Made by a program: the position numbers and the translations under genes. This document shows positions 10,081 through 24,000 of a DNA stretch of 64,000 nucleotides, piece by piece. The notes beneath the pieces are model-generated. The model saw only the letters and a program-made list of their open reading frames with translations, had not been told where the DNA came from and searched no databases. Every line of letters starts with the position of its first letter. Position 1 is the first letter of the stretch. Origin of the DNA: Pseudocercospora fijiensis CIRAD86 (taxonomy: Eukaryota > Ascomycota > Dothideomycetes > Mycosphaerellales > Mycosphaerellaceae); assembly GCF_000340215.1 (NCBI RefSeq), contig NW_006921537.1, forward strand, positions 3,660,080 to 3,724,079, in the 5' to 3' direction.

Positions 10081-13000
10081 AAGGCTTATCCTACGCGTTC
10101 CGGATAGTACTACTCGCTATAGGCGTTTTATAGGGTACTTATAGTAGGCGCTAGATAAGGTACTCGCTATAAATAGTTCGAATCCTATTTAACTATAGGC
10201 GTTTTAGATAGTATTTACTATAAGCGTTTCGGATAGGACTACTCGCTATAGCTATCTCGGATAGTTACCGCTATAAGCGTTTCGAATATTACTACTCGCT
10301 ATAAGCGTTTTTAGTAGTATTTACTATAAGCGTTTCGGATTAGACTTGCTATAAGTATTCTAAATAGGACTTACTATAGGTATTTTAGATAGTCCTACTT
10401 GCTATAAGCGTTCCTAATAGTACTTGCTATTTGCGTTCCGGATAGACTTCCTCTACGCGTTCCGGATAAGACTTAGTATAAGCGTTTCGGATTATAATTG
10501 CTATATAGTGCGTTCTAAATGAAACTTAGTATAGGCGTTATAGACAGTAGTACTAACTGTTAGCGCTCCGGATTAGAGTTATTAGACTTACTATACGCGT
10601 TCTAAATAGTACTTAGTATTATAAGCGTTCTAAATTAGACCTATTATAGGCGTTATAGATAATAGTTAGCTTATCCTACGCGTTCCGGATAGTACTACTC
10701 GCTATAGATATTCTGTAGAGTACTCGCTATAGGCGTTATATAGGGTACTCGCTATAGATAGTTCGAATGCTATTTAACTATAGGCGTTTTAGATAGTATT
10801 TGCTATAAGCGTTCCGGATAGTACTACTCGCTATAGGCCTTCCGGATAGTGCTTCGTATAAGTATTTAGTTTCGGATTAGACTTAGACTTACTTTATACA
10901 TTCCGGACAAGACGTTCTATAAGCGTTTCGGATTAGACTTGCTATACGCCTTCCGGTTTATACTATACTAAGCGTGTAAAATAAGGCTTATCCTACGCGT
11001 TCCGGATAGTACTACTCGCTATAGATATTCTACAGAGCACTCGCTATAGGCGCCCTATAGGATACTCGTAGTAGGCGTTATATAGGGTACTTACTATAGG
11101 TAGTTCGAATACTATTTCCTATAGGCGTTTGAAATAGTATTTACTATAAGCGTTTCGGATATAATATAGTACTTCTTGCTATAAGTATTCTAAATAGTAC
11201 TTACTATAGGCACTTTAGGCAGTACCGCTTGCCACAAGCGTGCTTAAATTTTAATAGTACTTGCTATTAGCGTTGCGAATTAGACTTGCTATATACGTTC
11301 CGGATAGTGCTTACGCTACGCGTTCCGGATTAGACTTAGTAGAAGCGTTCCGGATTAGAATTACTATATAGCGCGTTTTAAATAAAACTTAGTATAGGCG
11401 CTATAGATAGTAGTACTAACTGTTAGCGCTCCGGATTAGACTTACTATATACGTTCCAAATAGTACTTAGGATTATAAGTGTTCTAAATTGAAATTCCTA
11501 TATTTATAGAGTACTCGTAGTAGGCGTTATATAGGGTACTCGCTATAGGTAGTTCGAATACTGTTTAGCTTTAGGCGTTTTAGATAGTCTTTACTATAGG
11601 CGATCCGGATAGTACTGCTCGCTATAGATATCTTAAATAGTTACCGCTATAAGCGTTTCGAATGTTACTACTCGCTATAAGCGTTTTTAGTAGTATTTAC
11701 TATAAGCGCTTCCGATATAACTTGCTATTAGTATTCTAAACAGTACTTACTATAGGTATTTTAGATAGTACTACTTGCTATAAGCGTTCTTAGCAGTACT
11801 TCGGATTAGACTTGCTATACGCGTTCCGGTTTATATCGGACTAACTATACTAAGCGTTTAAAATAAGGCTTGTCCTACGCGTTCCGGACAGTACTACTTG
11901 CTATAGGTATTCTATAGAGTGCTCGCTATAGGCGTTCTCTAAGGTACTCGTAGCAGGCGTTATATAGGGTACTCGCTATAGGTAGTTAAAATACTGTTTG
12001 CTATAGGCGTTTTAGATAGTGTTTGCTATAAGCGTTCCGGATAGTACTGCTTGCTATAGATATCTCGGATGATATAGTTACCGCTATAAGCGTTTCGAAT
12101 ATTACTACTCGCTATAAGCGCTTTTAGTAGTATTTGCTATAGGCGTTTCGGAGTAGACTTGCTATACGTATTCTAAATAGCACTTGCTATAGGTACTTTA
12201 GATAGTCCTGCTTGCTGTAAGCGTTCTTAGTAGTACTTGCTATTAGCGTTCCGGATAGTCTTACTCTACGCGTTTCGGATAAGACTTAGTATAGGCATTT
12301 CGGATTAGAATTGCTATATAGCGCGTTTTAAATAGACCTTCGTGTTCTAAATAGTACTTAGTATTATAGGCGTTCTAAATTAGACTTTTTATAGGCGTTA
12401 TAGATAATACTTAGCTTATCCTACGCGTTCCGGATAGTGCTACTCGCTACAGATATTCTATAGAGTACTCGCTATAGGCGTTTTGTAGGGTACTCGTAGT
12501 AGGCGTTATATAAGGTACTCGCTATAAATAGTTCGAACACTATTAAACTATAGGCGTTTTAGATAGTATTTGCTATAGGCATTCCGGATAGTACTACTCG
12601 CTATAGATATCTTAGACGGTTGCCGCTATAAGCGTTTCGAATATTACTACTCGCTATAATCGGGTTTAGTAGTATTTGCTATAAGCGTTTCGGATATAAC
12701 TTGCTATAAGTATTCTAAATAGTACTTACTATAGGTAATTTAATAGTACTACTTGCTATAAGCGTTCTTAATAGCACTTGCTATTAGCGCTCCGGATTGG
12801 ACTTACTATACGCAATCCGGATAGTACTACTCGCTATAAGCCTTCCGGATAGTACTTAATATAAGTATTTAGTTTCGGATTAGACTTAGATAGTTAGACT
12901 TGCTCTATACATTTCAGATAAGACTTTCTATAAGCGTTTCGGATTAGACTTGCTATACGCGTACCGGTTTATATAGAACTAACTATACTAAGCGTTTAAA

Positions 13001-14727
13001 ATGAGGCCTGTCCTACGCGTTCCGGATAGTACTACTGCTATAGATATACCGTATTATATAGAGTGCTCGCTATAGGCGTTTTATAAGGTACTCGTAGTAG
13101 GTGCTATATAGGCTACTCGCTCTAAGTAGTTCGAATGCTGTTGGCTATAGGCGTTTTAGATAGTATTTGCTATAAGCGTTCCGGATAGTACTACTCGCTA
13201 TAGGCCTTCCGGGTAGTACTTAGTATAAGTACTTAGTCTTAGATTGGACTTAGACTTACTTTATATATTCCGGACAAGACTTTCTGTAGGCGTTTCGGAT
13301 TAGATTATTAGACTTGCTATACGCGTTCCGGTTTATATAGGACGAACTATACTAAGCGTTTAAAATAAGGCTTGTCCTACGCGTTCCGGATAGTACTACT
13401 CGCTATAGATATCTTAGATAGTTACCGCTATAGGCGTTTCGAGTATTACTACTCGCTATAGGCGTTTTTAGTAGTATTTACTATAAGCGTTTCGGATATA
13501 ACTTGCTCTAAGTATTATAAATAGTACTTACTATAGGTATTTTAGAAAGTACTACTTACTATAAGCGTTCGTAATAGTACTTACTATTACCGTTCTAAAT
13601 TAGACCTACTATACGCGTTCCGGATAGTACTTACTCTACGCGTTCCAAATAAGACTTAGTATAAGCGTTTCGGATTAGAATTACTATATAGCGCGTTCTA
13701 AATAAAACTTAGTATAGGCGTTATAGATAGTAGTACTAACAGGTAGCGCTCCGGATTAGACTTACTATACGCCTTCTTAATAGTACTTAGTATTATAAGC
13801 GTTCTAAATTAGACCTATTATAGGCGTTATAGATGATAGTTAGCTTATCCTACGCGTTCCGGATAGTACTACTCGCTATAGATATTCTATAGAGTACTCG
13901 TAGTAGGCGTTATATAGGCCCTATAGGGTATTCGCTATAAATAGTTCGAATGCTATTTAACTATAGGCGTTTTAGATAGTATTTGCTATAAGCGTTCCGG
14001 ATAGTACTACTCGCTATAGGCCTTCCGGATAGTGCTTAGTATAAGTATTTAGTTTCGGATTAGACTTAGTCTTACTTTATACATTCCGGATAAGACTTTC
14101 TATAAGCGTTTCGGATTAGACTTGCGTATAGTATACGCCTTCCGGTTTATATCGGACCAACTATACTAAGCGTTTAAAATAAGGCTTGTCCTACGCGTTC
14201 TATATAGTACTACTCGCTATAGGTATTCTATAGAGTACTCGCTATAGGCGTCTTTAGTAGTATTTTCTATAGGTGTTTCGGATATAACTTGCTATAGGTA
14301 TTCTAAATAGCACTTACTATAGGTATTTTAGATAGTCCTGCTTGCTATAGGCGTTCTTAGTAGTACCTGCTATTAGCGTTCCGAATTAGACTTACTATAC
14401 GCGTTCCGGATAGTATCTACTCTACGCGTTTCGGATAAGACTTAGTATAGGCGTTTCGGATTAGAATTGCTATATAGCGCGTTCTAAATAGAACTTGGTA
14501 TAAGCGTTATAGATAGTAGTACTAACTATTAGCGCTCCGGATTAGACTTGCTATACGCGTTCCGAATAGTACTTACTAAGTTACTATTATAAACGTTCTA
14601 AATCAGACTTTCTATAGGCGTTATAGATAGTAGTTAGCTTGTCCTACGCGTTCCGGTCCCCGGATAGTACTACTCGCTATAGGTATTCTATAGAGTACTC
14701 GCTATAGGCGTTTTATAGGGTACTTAC
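10081..14727 (+). repeat. Minisatellite block 1 (~25-bp monomer, higher-order)
   Basis: The block is built of monomers of about 24-28 bp sharing GCGTT(C/T) at one end and CTATA(A/G) at the other, with TAGTACT in between. Variants (gcgttatataggg, gcgttttagatag, gcgttccggatag, tattctatagag types) follow each other in a repeated order. The phrase AAGGCTT(A/G)TCCTACGCG restarts the series at about 10,081, 10,983, 11,865, 13,005, 13,368 and 14,182, and a GTTAGCTTATCC version restarts it at about 10,670, 12,413, 13,850 and 14,636. This defines higher-order units of several hundred bp. Nearly no CA/TG remains. No protein is supported. Confidence 0.85.
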
Positions 14728-14984
14728 GGCCCCTTTAGGCTTACTACGGCTTAAAATAAGCTAAAAGCCGACTCTACTTAGCTATAGCCGAGGAACTTTA
14801 AAATTTCTTAGTTTACGAGCGGTTCGGAGATTATAGGAGTCGTAGTATATAGTTCGTAAGCGGTTCGGAGATTGTAGGAGTCGTAGTATATATCGTAAGG
14901 CTACGATAGTATTATTTCCGATGCTATATCGGTCGTTTATACCTAATCCGGCGGTATTTGCTCGAGGCGGTATACTCGAAAGGC
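14728..14984 (+). repeat. Leader module L, second copy
   Basis: Degenerate copy of 9,828-10,080: cccctttaggcttact, aaaagccgactct, and the TAATCCGGCGGTATTT segment are recognisable. It contains a short internal duplication (ggttcggagatt occurs twice). It separates array blocks 1 and 2. Confidence 0.65.
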
Positions 14985-17900
14985 TTAGCCTACGCGTTTC
15001 GGATAGTACTACTCGCTATAGATATTCTATAGAGTACTCGCTATAGGCGCTTTATAAGGTACTCGCAGTAGGCGTTATATAAGGTACTCGCTATAAGTAG
15101 TTCGAATACTATTTAGTTAACTATAGGCGTTTTAGATAGTATCTACTATAAGCGTTCCGGAAAGTACTACTCGCTAAAGATATCTCGGATAATTATCGCT
15201 ATAAGCGTTTCGAATATTACTACTCGCTATAAGCGTTTTTAGCAGTATTTGCTATAGGCGTTTCGGGCGTTTTAGATTAGACTTACTATAGGTATTCTAA
15301 ATAGCACTTGCTATAGGTATTTTAGATAGTACTACTTGCTTTAAGCGTTCTTAGTAGTACTTACTATTAGCGTTCCGAATTAGACTTGCTATATACGTTC
15401 CGGATAGTACTTACTCTACGCGTTCCGGATAAGACTTAGTATAAGCGTTTCGGATTAGAATTGCTATATAGCGCGTTCTAAATAGAACTTAGTATAGGCG
15501 TTTTAGATAGTAGTGCTAACTGTTAGCGCTCTGGATTAGACTTACTATACGCGTTCCGAATAGTACTTACTATTATAAGTGCTCTAAGTTAGCCTTACTA
15601 TAGGCGTTGTTAGTAACAGTTAGCTTATTCTACGCGTTCCGGATAGTACTACTCGCTATAGATGTTCTATAGAGTACTCGCTATAGGCGTTCTATAGGGT
15701 ACTCAGAGCAGGCCTTATACAGGGTACTCGCTATAGATAGTTCGAATGCTGTTTAACTATAGGCGTTTTAGATAGTACTTACTATAAGCGTTCCGGATAG
15801 TGCTGCTCGCTATAGTCTTAGCCTATAGGCCTTCCGGATAGTGCTTAATATAAGTATTTAGTTTCGGATTAGACTTAGACTCAATTTATACATTCCGGAT
15901 AAGACTTTCTATAAGCGTTTTAGATTAGACTTAGTATACGCGTTCCGGTTTATATAGGACTAACTATGCTAAGCGTTTAAAATAAGGCTTGTCCTACCGA
16001 CTCCTACGCGTTCCGTATAGTACTACTCGCTATAGGTGTTCTATAGAGTGCTCGCTATAGGCGTTTTATAAGGTACTCGTAGTAGGCGTTATATAGGGTG
16101 TCCGCTAAAAGTAGTTCTAATGCTATTTACTATAGCCTATAGGCGTTTTAGATAGTATTTGCTATAGGCGTTCCGGATAGTGCTACTCGCTACAGATATC
16201 TCGGATAGTTACCGCTACAAGCGTTTCGAATAATACTACTCGCTATAAGCGTTTTTAGTAGCATTTACTATAGGCGTTTCAGATATAACTTGCTATAAGT
16301 ATTCTAAATAGTACTTACTATAGGTATTTTAGAAAGTACCACTTGCTACAGGCGTTCTTAGCAGTACTCACCATTAGCGTTCTACATTAGACTTACTATA
16401 CGCGTTTCGGATAGTACTTACTATACGCGTTCCGGATAAGACTTAGTATAGGCGATCCGTATTAGAGTTACTATATAGCGCGTTCTAAATAAAACTTAGT
16501 ATAGGCGTTATAGATAGTAGTACTAACTGTTAGCGCTCCGGATTAGACTTGCTATACGCGTTCCGAATAGTACTTAGTATTATAAGCGTTCTAAATTAGA
16601 ATTCCTATAGTTGTTTTCTATTAAAGTTGCTATAAGCGTTTTGAATTAGACTTACTATACGCCTTGTAGGCAGTACTTGCTATAAGTGTTCCGACTCGGA
16701 AAGAACTACTTACTATAGATATTTCGAATAGTACTCGCTATAGGTATTCCGGATAGCAATTACTATAGGCGCATTCCGGCTCGCTATAGGCGTTTTTTAG
16801 GGCACTCGTAGTAGGCGTTATATAGGGTACTTGCTATAAATAGTTCGAATACTATTTAGCTATAGGCGTTTTAGATAGTATTTGCTATAAGCGTTCCGGA
16901 TAGTACTACTCGCTTTAGGCCTTCCGGGTAGTACCTAATATAAGTATTTAGTTTCGGATTAGACTTAGACTTACTATATATATTCCGGATAAGACTTTCT
17001 ATAAGCGTTTTAAATTAGACTTGCTATACGCGTTCCGGCCTATATAGGACTAACTATACTAAGCGTTTAAAATAAGGCTTATCCTACGCGTTCCGGATAG
17101 TACTACTCGCTATAGGTATTCTATAGAGTACTCGCTATAGGCGTTTTATAGGGTACTCGTAGTAGGCGTTATATAGGGTACTTAGCGCTCGCTATAAGCA
17201 GTTCGAATACCTATAATCGTTTCGGATTAGACTTGCTATACGCGTTCCGGTTTATATAGAACTAACTATACTAAGCGTTTAAAATAAGGCTTGTTCTACG
17301 CGTTCCGGATAGTACTACTCGCTATAGATATCTTAGATAGTTACCGCTATAGGCGTTTCGAATATTACTACTCGCTATAGGCGTTTTTAGTAGTATTTAC
17401 TATAAGCGTTTCGGATATAACTTGCTATAAGTATTCTAAATAGTACTTACTATAGGTATTTTAGAAAGTACTACTTACTATAAGCGTTCGTAATAGTACT
17501 TACTATTACCGTTCCGAATTAGACCTACTATACGCGTTCCGGATAGTACTTACTATACGCGTTCCGGATAAGACTTAGTATAAGCGTTTCGGATTAGAAT
17601 TACTATATAGCGCGTTCTAAATAAAACTTAGTATAGGCGTTATAGATAGTAGTACTAACTATTAGCGCTCCGGATTAGACTTACTATACGCGTTCCGAAT
17701 AGTACTTAGTATTATAAGCGTTCTAAATAAGAATCCCTATAAGTGTTTTAGATTAAAATTACTATAGGCGTTTTAGATTAGACTTAGTATCCGCCTTATA
17801 GGTAGTACTTACTATACGCCTTATAGGTAGTACTTACTATAAGCGTTCTAACTCGGAAAGAACTACTTACTATAGATATTTCGAATAGTACTCGCTATAG

Positions 17901-18130
17901 GTATTCTAGATAGTAATTACTATAGGCATATTCCGGAAGTAGTTACTATAGATATTTAAGACTATCTTGCTATAAGCGTTCCTAATAGTGCTCGCTATAA
18001 GCGTTTCTAAATAGCGCTTTCTAATATCTATAACGCGTTCCGGATTAATATTACTTTTTAGTATTAGCGTTTTAGATATAACTTACTATACGCGTTTTAG
18101 ATTAGGCCTACTATAGGCGTCTAGATAAGA
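14985..18130 (+). repeat. Minisatellite block 2
   Basis: Same monomers and same higher-order order as block 1, with restarts near 14,985, 15,624, 15,982, 17,066 and 17,286. Its last ~1.4 kb resembles the end of block 3: the segment from gtgttttagattaaaattactataggcg onward has a counterpart near 23,540. So blocks end in a shared tail. Confidence 0.8.
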
Positions 18131-19385
18131 CTTTAGCTACTCGTCGCCTTAGGCTTCTCGTATAGCTCTTCGAGCTATATAAGCCCTAGTCCAAAATATA
18201 ACAACTTAACAAAAGTTGGGGCCCCTTTAGGCTTAGTGCGGCTTAAAATAGGCTAACTGCGGCCTCTAATTAGTAGACGCGAGGAACGTTACTACCTCTG
18301 CGATTCGGAAGGGCGCAGACGTCGTAGTATATACCGCGACGAGCTATAACTTCGATAGTAGTCTTTAGGCTTAGTACGGCTTAAAATAGGCTAATAGCGG
18401 CCTCTAATTAGTAGACGCGAGGAACGTTACTACCTCTACGATTTGGAAGGGCGCAGACGTCGTAGTATATACCGCGACGAGCTATAACTTCGATAGTAGT
18501 CTCGAAAAGGGCGTATCTAACTTTTAGGCCCGATCCGGCGGTGTTTGCTCGCGGCGGTATTACGCGGAGTCTATATTATAACGCGTCGCCGCCGCGATAG
18601 TAGTATTCCGGAAGGGCATATCTAACTTTTAGGCCCGATCCGGCGGTATTTACTCGCGGCGGTATTGCGCGGTTACGCTATCTCTAATATAATAATAACT
18701 TAATAAACCGTAGGTCTACTTTAGGCTTAGTACGGCTTAAAACGATCTAAAAGCCGCCTCTAATTAGCCGTATCCGAGCGGCTTAAAATAGGCTAACTGC
18801 GGCCTCTAATTAGTAGACGCGAGGAACGTTAATACCTTAGCGATTCGGAAGGGCGTAGACGTTATAGTATATACCGCGACGAGCTATAACTTCGATAGTA
18901 GTCTCGAAAAGGGCGTATCTAACTTTTAGGCCTAATCCGGCGGTATTTGCTCGCGGTAGTATTACGCGGAGTCGATATTATAACGCGTCGCCGCCGCGAT
19001 AGTAGTATTCCGGAAGGGTATATCTAACTTTTAGGCCCGATCCGGCGGTATTTGCTCGCGGCGGTATTGCGCGGTTACGCTATCTCTAATATAATAATAA
19101 CTTAATAAACCGTAGGTCTACTTTAGGCTTAGTACGGCTTAAAACGATCTAAAAGCCGCCTCTAATTAGCCGCATCCGAGGAACGTTAAAACTCCTTAGT
19201 TCGCGACCGGTTCGGAGGGTATAGTAGTCGTAGTACGTATCGTAAGGCTTCGCCGCTATAATAGTAGTATTTCCGATACTATATATATCTTTTACGCCCG
19301 ATCCGGTAGTATTTACTCGAGGCTATATAGTCGTTTACGCCTAATCCGGGGGTATTTACTCGAGGCGGTATACTCGAAAGGCTAA
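18131..19385 (+). repeat. Cluster of leader modules with terminal-repeat fragment
   Basis: A fragment of the terminal repeat (about 18,135-18,200, including the CTCTTCGAGCTATATAA segment and the aacaacttaacaaaag join) is followed by several copies of the leader module: starts near 18,215, 18,362, 18,718, 18,778 and 19,124. The order terminal-repeat fragment then leader is the same as at 9,575-10,080. This looks like a second element head inside the unit, as if two elements were joined head to tail or the unit duplicated by unequal exchange. Confidence 0.65.
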
Positions 19386-22300
19386 GCGTATCGGATATAG
19401 CTTACTATAAGTGTTCTAAATAGTACTTATTATAGGTATTTTAGATAGTACTACTTACTATAAGCGTTCTTAATAGTACTTACTATTAGCGTTCCGAGTT
19501 AGACTTACTATACGCGTTCCGGATAAGACTTAGTATAAGCGTTTAGATTAGAATTACTATATAGCGCGTTTTAAATAAAACTTAGTATAAGCGTTATAGA
19601 TAGTAGTACTAACTATTAGCGCTCCGGATTAGACTTACTATATACGTTCCGAATAGTACTTGGTATTGTGAGCGTTCTGGATTAGACTTATTATTAGTAT
19701 TATAGATATTCTATAGAGTACTCGCTATAGGCGTCCTATTAGGTACTCGTAGTAGGCGTTATATAGGGTACTCGCTATAGGTAGTTCGAATACTATTTAC
19801 TATAGGCGTTTTAGATAGTATTTACTATAAGCGTTCCGGATAGCACTACTCGCTATAAGCCTTCCGGATAGTACTCAATATAGGTATTTAGTTTCGGATA
19901 AGACTTGCTATATACGTTCCGGTTTATATAGGACTAACTATACTAAGCGTTTAAAATAAGGCTTATCCTACGCGTTCCGGATAGTACTGCTCGCTATAGG
20001 TATTCTATAGAGTACTCGCTATAGGCGTTTTATAAGGTACTCGTAGTAGGCGTTATATAGGGTACTCGCTATAAGTAGTTTGAATATAGGCGTTTTAGAT
20101 AGTGTTTACTATAAGCGTTCCAGATAGTACTATTTGCTATAGATATCTCGGATAGTTACCGCTATAAGCGTTTCAAATATTGCTACTCGCTATAAGCGTT
20201 TTTAGTAGTATTTACTATAAGCGTTTCGGATATAACTTGCTATAAGTATTCTAAATAGTGCTTACTATTAGTATTTTAGATAGTACTACTTGCTATAAGC
20301 GTTCTTAATAGTACTTACTATTAGCGTTCCGAATTCGACTTACTATACGCGTTTCGGATAAGACTTAGTACAAGCGTTTCGGATTAGAATTACTATATAG
20401 CGCGTTCTAAATAAAAATTAGTATAGGCTATAAATAGTAGTACGCTATAGGCGTTTTATAGGGTCCTACACGTTCCGGATAGTACTACTCGCTATAGATA
20501 TTCTATAGAGTGCTTACTATAGGCGTTTTATAAGATACTCGTAGTAGAGGTTATATAGGTTACTCGCTATAGGTAGTTCGAATATAGGCGTTTTCGATAG
20601 TATTTACTATAAGCGTTCCAGATAGTACTACTCGCTATAGATATTCTATAGGGTACTCGCTATAGGCGTTTAATAGGGTACTCGTAGGAGGCGTTATATA
20701 AGGTACTTGCTATAAATAGTGCGAATACTATTTAACTATAGGCGTTTTAGATAGTATTTACTATAAGCGTTCCAGATAGTACTACTCGCTATAAGCCTTC
20801 CGGATAGTACTTAATAAAAGCATTTAGTTTCGGATTAGACTTAGACTTACTTTATATATTCCGGATAAGAGTTTCTATAAGCGTTTTAGATTAGAATTAC
20901 TATATAGCGCGTTCTAAATAAAACTTAGTATAGGCGTTGTAGACAGCAGTACGCTATAGATATTCTATAGAGTACTCGCTATAGGCGTTTTATAGGGTAA
21001 TCGCTGTAAACAGTTCGAATACTATTTACTATAGGCACTTTAGATAGTATTTACTATAAGCGTTCCGGATAGTACTACTCGCTATAAGCCTTCCGGAATC
21101 CGGATAGTACTTAATATAAGTATTTAGTTCCGGATTACACTTAGACTTACTTTATATATTTAAGATAAGACTTTCTATAAGCGTTTTAGATTAGACTTAC
21201 TATAAGCGTTCTGGATAGTACTATTTGCTATAGATATCTCGGATAGTTACCGCTATAAGCGTTTCAAATATTGCTACTCGCTATAAGCATTTTTAGTAGT
21301 ATCTACTATAAGCGTTTCGGATACAACTTGCTATAAGTATTCTAAATAGTACTTACTATAGGTATTTTAGATAGTACTACTTGCTATAAGCCTAAGTGTT
21401 CTTAATAGTACTTACTATTAGCGTTCTAAATTAGACTTACTATACGCGTTCCGGATAGTACTTACTATACGCGTTTTGGATAGGACTTAGTATAAGCATT
21501 TCGGATTAGAATTGCTATATAGCGCGTTCTAAAGCGTTCCGGATAGTACTACTCGCTATAGATATTTCGGATAGTAACCGCTATAAGCGTTTCGAATACT
21601 ACTACTCGCTATAAGCGTTTTTAGTAGTATTTACTATAAGCGTTTCGGATATAACTTGCTATAAGTACTCTAAATAGTACTTACTATAGGTATTTTAGAT
21701 AGTAGTACGCTATAGATATTCTATAGAGTACTCGCTATAGGCGTTTTATAGGGTACTCGTAGTAGGCGCTATACAGGGTACTTGCTATAAATAGTTCGTA
21801 GTAGTTAATATAAGTATTTAGTTTTAGATTAGACTTAGACTTACTTTATATATTCCGGATAAGATTTTCTATAAGCGTTTTGGATTAGACTTAGTATACG
21901 CGTTCCGGTTTATATAGGACTAACTATACTAAGCGTTTAAAATAAGGCTTATCCTACGCGTTCCGGATAGTACTACTCGCTATAGGTATACTATAGAGGA
22001 CTCGCTATAGGCGTTTTATAGAGTACTCGTAGTAGGCATTATATAGGGTACTCGCTATAAACAGTTCGAATGCTATTTAGGATAGTTTAACTATAGGCGT
22101 TTTAGATAGTATTTGCTATAAGCGTTGCGTTGCTATAGGCCTTCCGGATAGTACTTAATAAAAGCATTTCGTTTCGAATTAGACTTAGACTTACTTTTTA
22201 TATTCCGGATAAGACTTTCTATAAGCGTTTCGGATCAGACTTGCTATATACGTTCCGATTTATGTGGGACTAACTACACTAAGCGTTTAAAATAAGGCTT

Positions 22301-23806
22301 ATCCTACGCGTTCCGGATAGTACTACTCGCTATAGATGTTCTATAGAGCACTCGCTAAGCTTTTAGAATAGGGCTTGTCCTACGCGTTCCGGATAGTACT
22401 ACTCGCTATAGGTATTCTATAGGGTACTTGCTATAAGCAGTTCGAATACTATTTGCTATAGGCGTTTTATACGCGTTCCGGATAAGACTTAGTATAAGCG
22501 TTTCGTATTAGAATTGCTATATAGCGCGTTCTAAATAGGGCATAGTATAGGCGTTATAGATAGTAGTATGCTATAGATAACCTATAGCGTACCCGCTATA
22601 TGCGTTTTATAAGGTACTCGTAGTAGGCGTTATATAGGTTACTAGCTATAGGTAGTTCGAATATAGGCGTTTTAGATAGTATTTACTATAGGCGTTCCGG
22701 ATAGTACTACTCGCTATAGGTATTCTGTTGTTTCTATAGAGTAATCGCTATAAGCGTTTTATTAGGTACTCGTAGTAGGCGTTATATAGGGTACTCGCTA
22801 TAAGTAGTTCGAATACTATTTAACTATAGGCGTTTTAGATAGTATTTACTATAAGCGTTCCGGATAGTACTCCTCGCCACAGGCCTTTAGGATAGTGCTT
22901 AATATAGGTATTTAGTTTCTAATTAGACTTAGACTTACTTTATATATTCCGGATAAGACTTTCTATAGACGTTTCGGATTAGACTCGCTATACGCGTTCC
23001 GATTTGTATAGAACTAACTATACTAAGCGTTTAAAATAAGGCTTATCCTACGCGTTCCGGATAGTACTACTCGCTATAGATATTCTATAGAGTACTCGCT
23101 ATAGGCGTTTTATAGGGTACTCGTAGTAGGCGTTATATAGGGTACTCGCTATAAACGTTTTTAGTAGTATTTACTATAACCGTTTCGGATATAACTTGCT
23201 ATAAGTATTCTAAATAGTACTTACTACAGGCATTTCAGATAGCACCACTTACTACAAGCGTTCTTAACAGTACTTACTATTAGCGTTCCGAATTAGACTT
23301 TCTATACGCGTTCCGGATAGTACTTACTATACGCGTTCCGGATAGTACTTACTATACGCGTTCCGGATAGGACTTAGTATATACGTTTCGGATTAGAATT
23401 ACTATATAGCGTGTTCTAAATAAAACTTAGTATAAGCGTTATAGATAGTAGTACTAACTATTAGCGCTCCCGATTAGAGTTACTATACGCGTTCTAAATA
23501 GTACTTAGTATTATAAGTATTCTAAATTAGAATTCCTATAAGTATTTTAGATTAAAATTACTTTAGGCGTTTTAGATTAGACTTACTATACGCCTTATAG
23601 ATAGTACTTACTATAAGCGTTCCTACTTAGAAAGAACTATCTACTATAGATATTTCGAATAGTACTCGCTATAGGTATTCCGGATAGTAATTACTATAGG
23701 CGTATTCCGGAAGTAGTTACTTTAGATATTTTAGACTATCTTACTATAAGCGTTTCTAATAGTACTTACTATAAGCGTTTCTAAATAGTGTTTTCTAATA
23801 CCTAAA
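19386..23806 (+). repeat. Minisatellite block 3
   Basis: Same monomer family; higher-order restarts (AAGGCTTATCCTACG) near 19,955, 21,945, 22,285, 22,375 and 23,037. Internal order is more scrambled than in blocks 1 and 2, with partial units joined abruptly, for example near 20,450 and 21,535. It ends directly at the right terminal repeat. Confidence 0.8.
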
Positions 23807-24000
23807 GTTGTTGTTAGAAAGGCGCGCGATTTAAAAAGTGCGATTTGTAACGATTTCCGCCTTGTTACCTAGCGCAGTATAGTAACAGCCGCCGTAGAAT
23901 CTTCTAGAATCTAGCTTACCCTACCCCGCTCGTCGCCTTAGCTTTTACTTATAGCTCTTCGGCCTTTACTTGTAGCTCTTCGAGCTACATAAACACTAGT
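23807..24000 (+). repeat. Right direct terminal repeat
   Basis: Second copy of the repeat at 9,575-9,789. It begins GTTGTTGTTAG and ends AAACACTAGT, then diverges into unrelated RIPed sequence. One internal unit shorter than the left copy. Confidence 0.75.

Larger units (their letters stand above)
9575..24000 (+). mobile_element. 14.4-kb LTR-like unit filled by a giant minisatellite
   Basis: Two direct repeats of about 200 bp bound the unit. Inside, nearly everything is a ~25-bp minisatellite in three blocks (10,081-14,727; 14,985-18,130; 19,386-23,806), separated by copies of a GC-richer leader module. The right-hand terminal repeat begins TGTTGTTAG and the left one TGTTATTAG, compatible with TG-starting LTRs. 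I could not find a clean target duplication and see no gag or pol, so this is either a non-autonomous LTR element that amplified an internal satellite, or an array flanked by a shared repeat. Orientation is assumed from the leader following the left repeat. Confidence 0.6.

Noticed and set aside
9575..24000. CRISPR array or centromere
   Set aside because: Repeats are adjacent variants without unique spacers, and the DNA is fungal nuclear. A centromere role cannot be judged from sequence alone.
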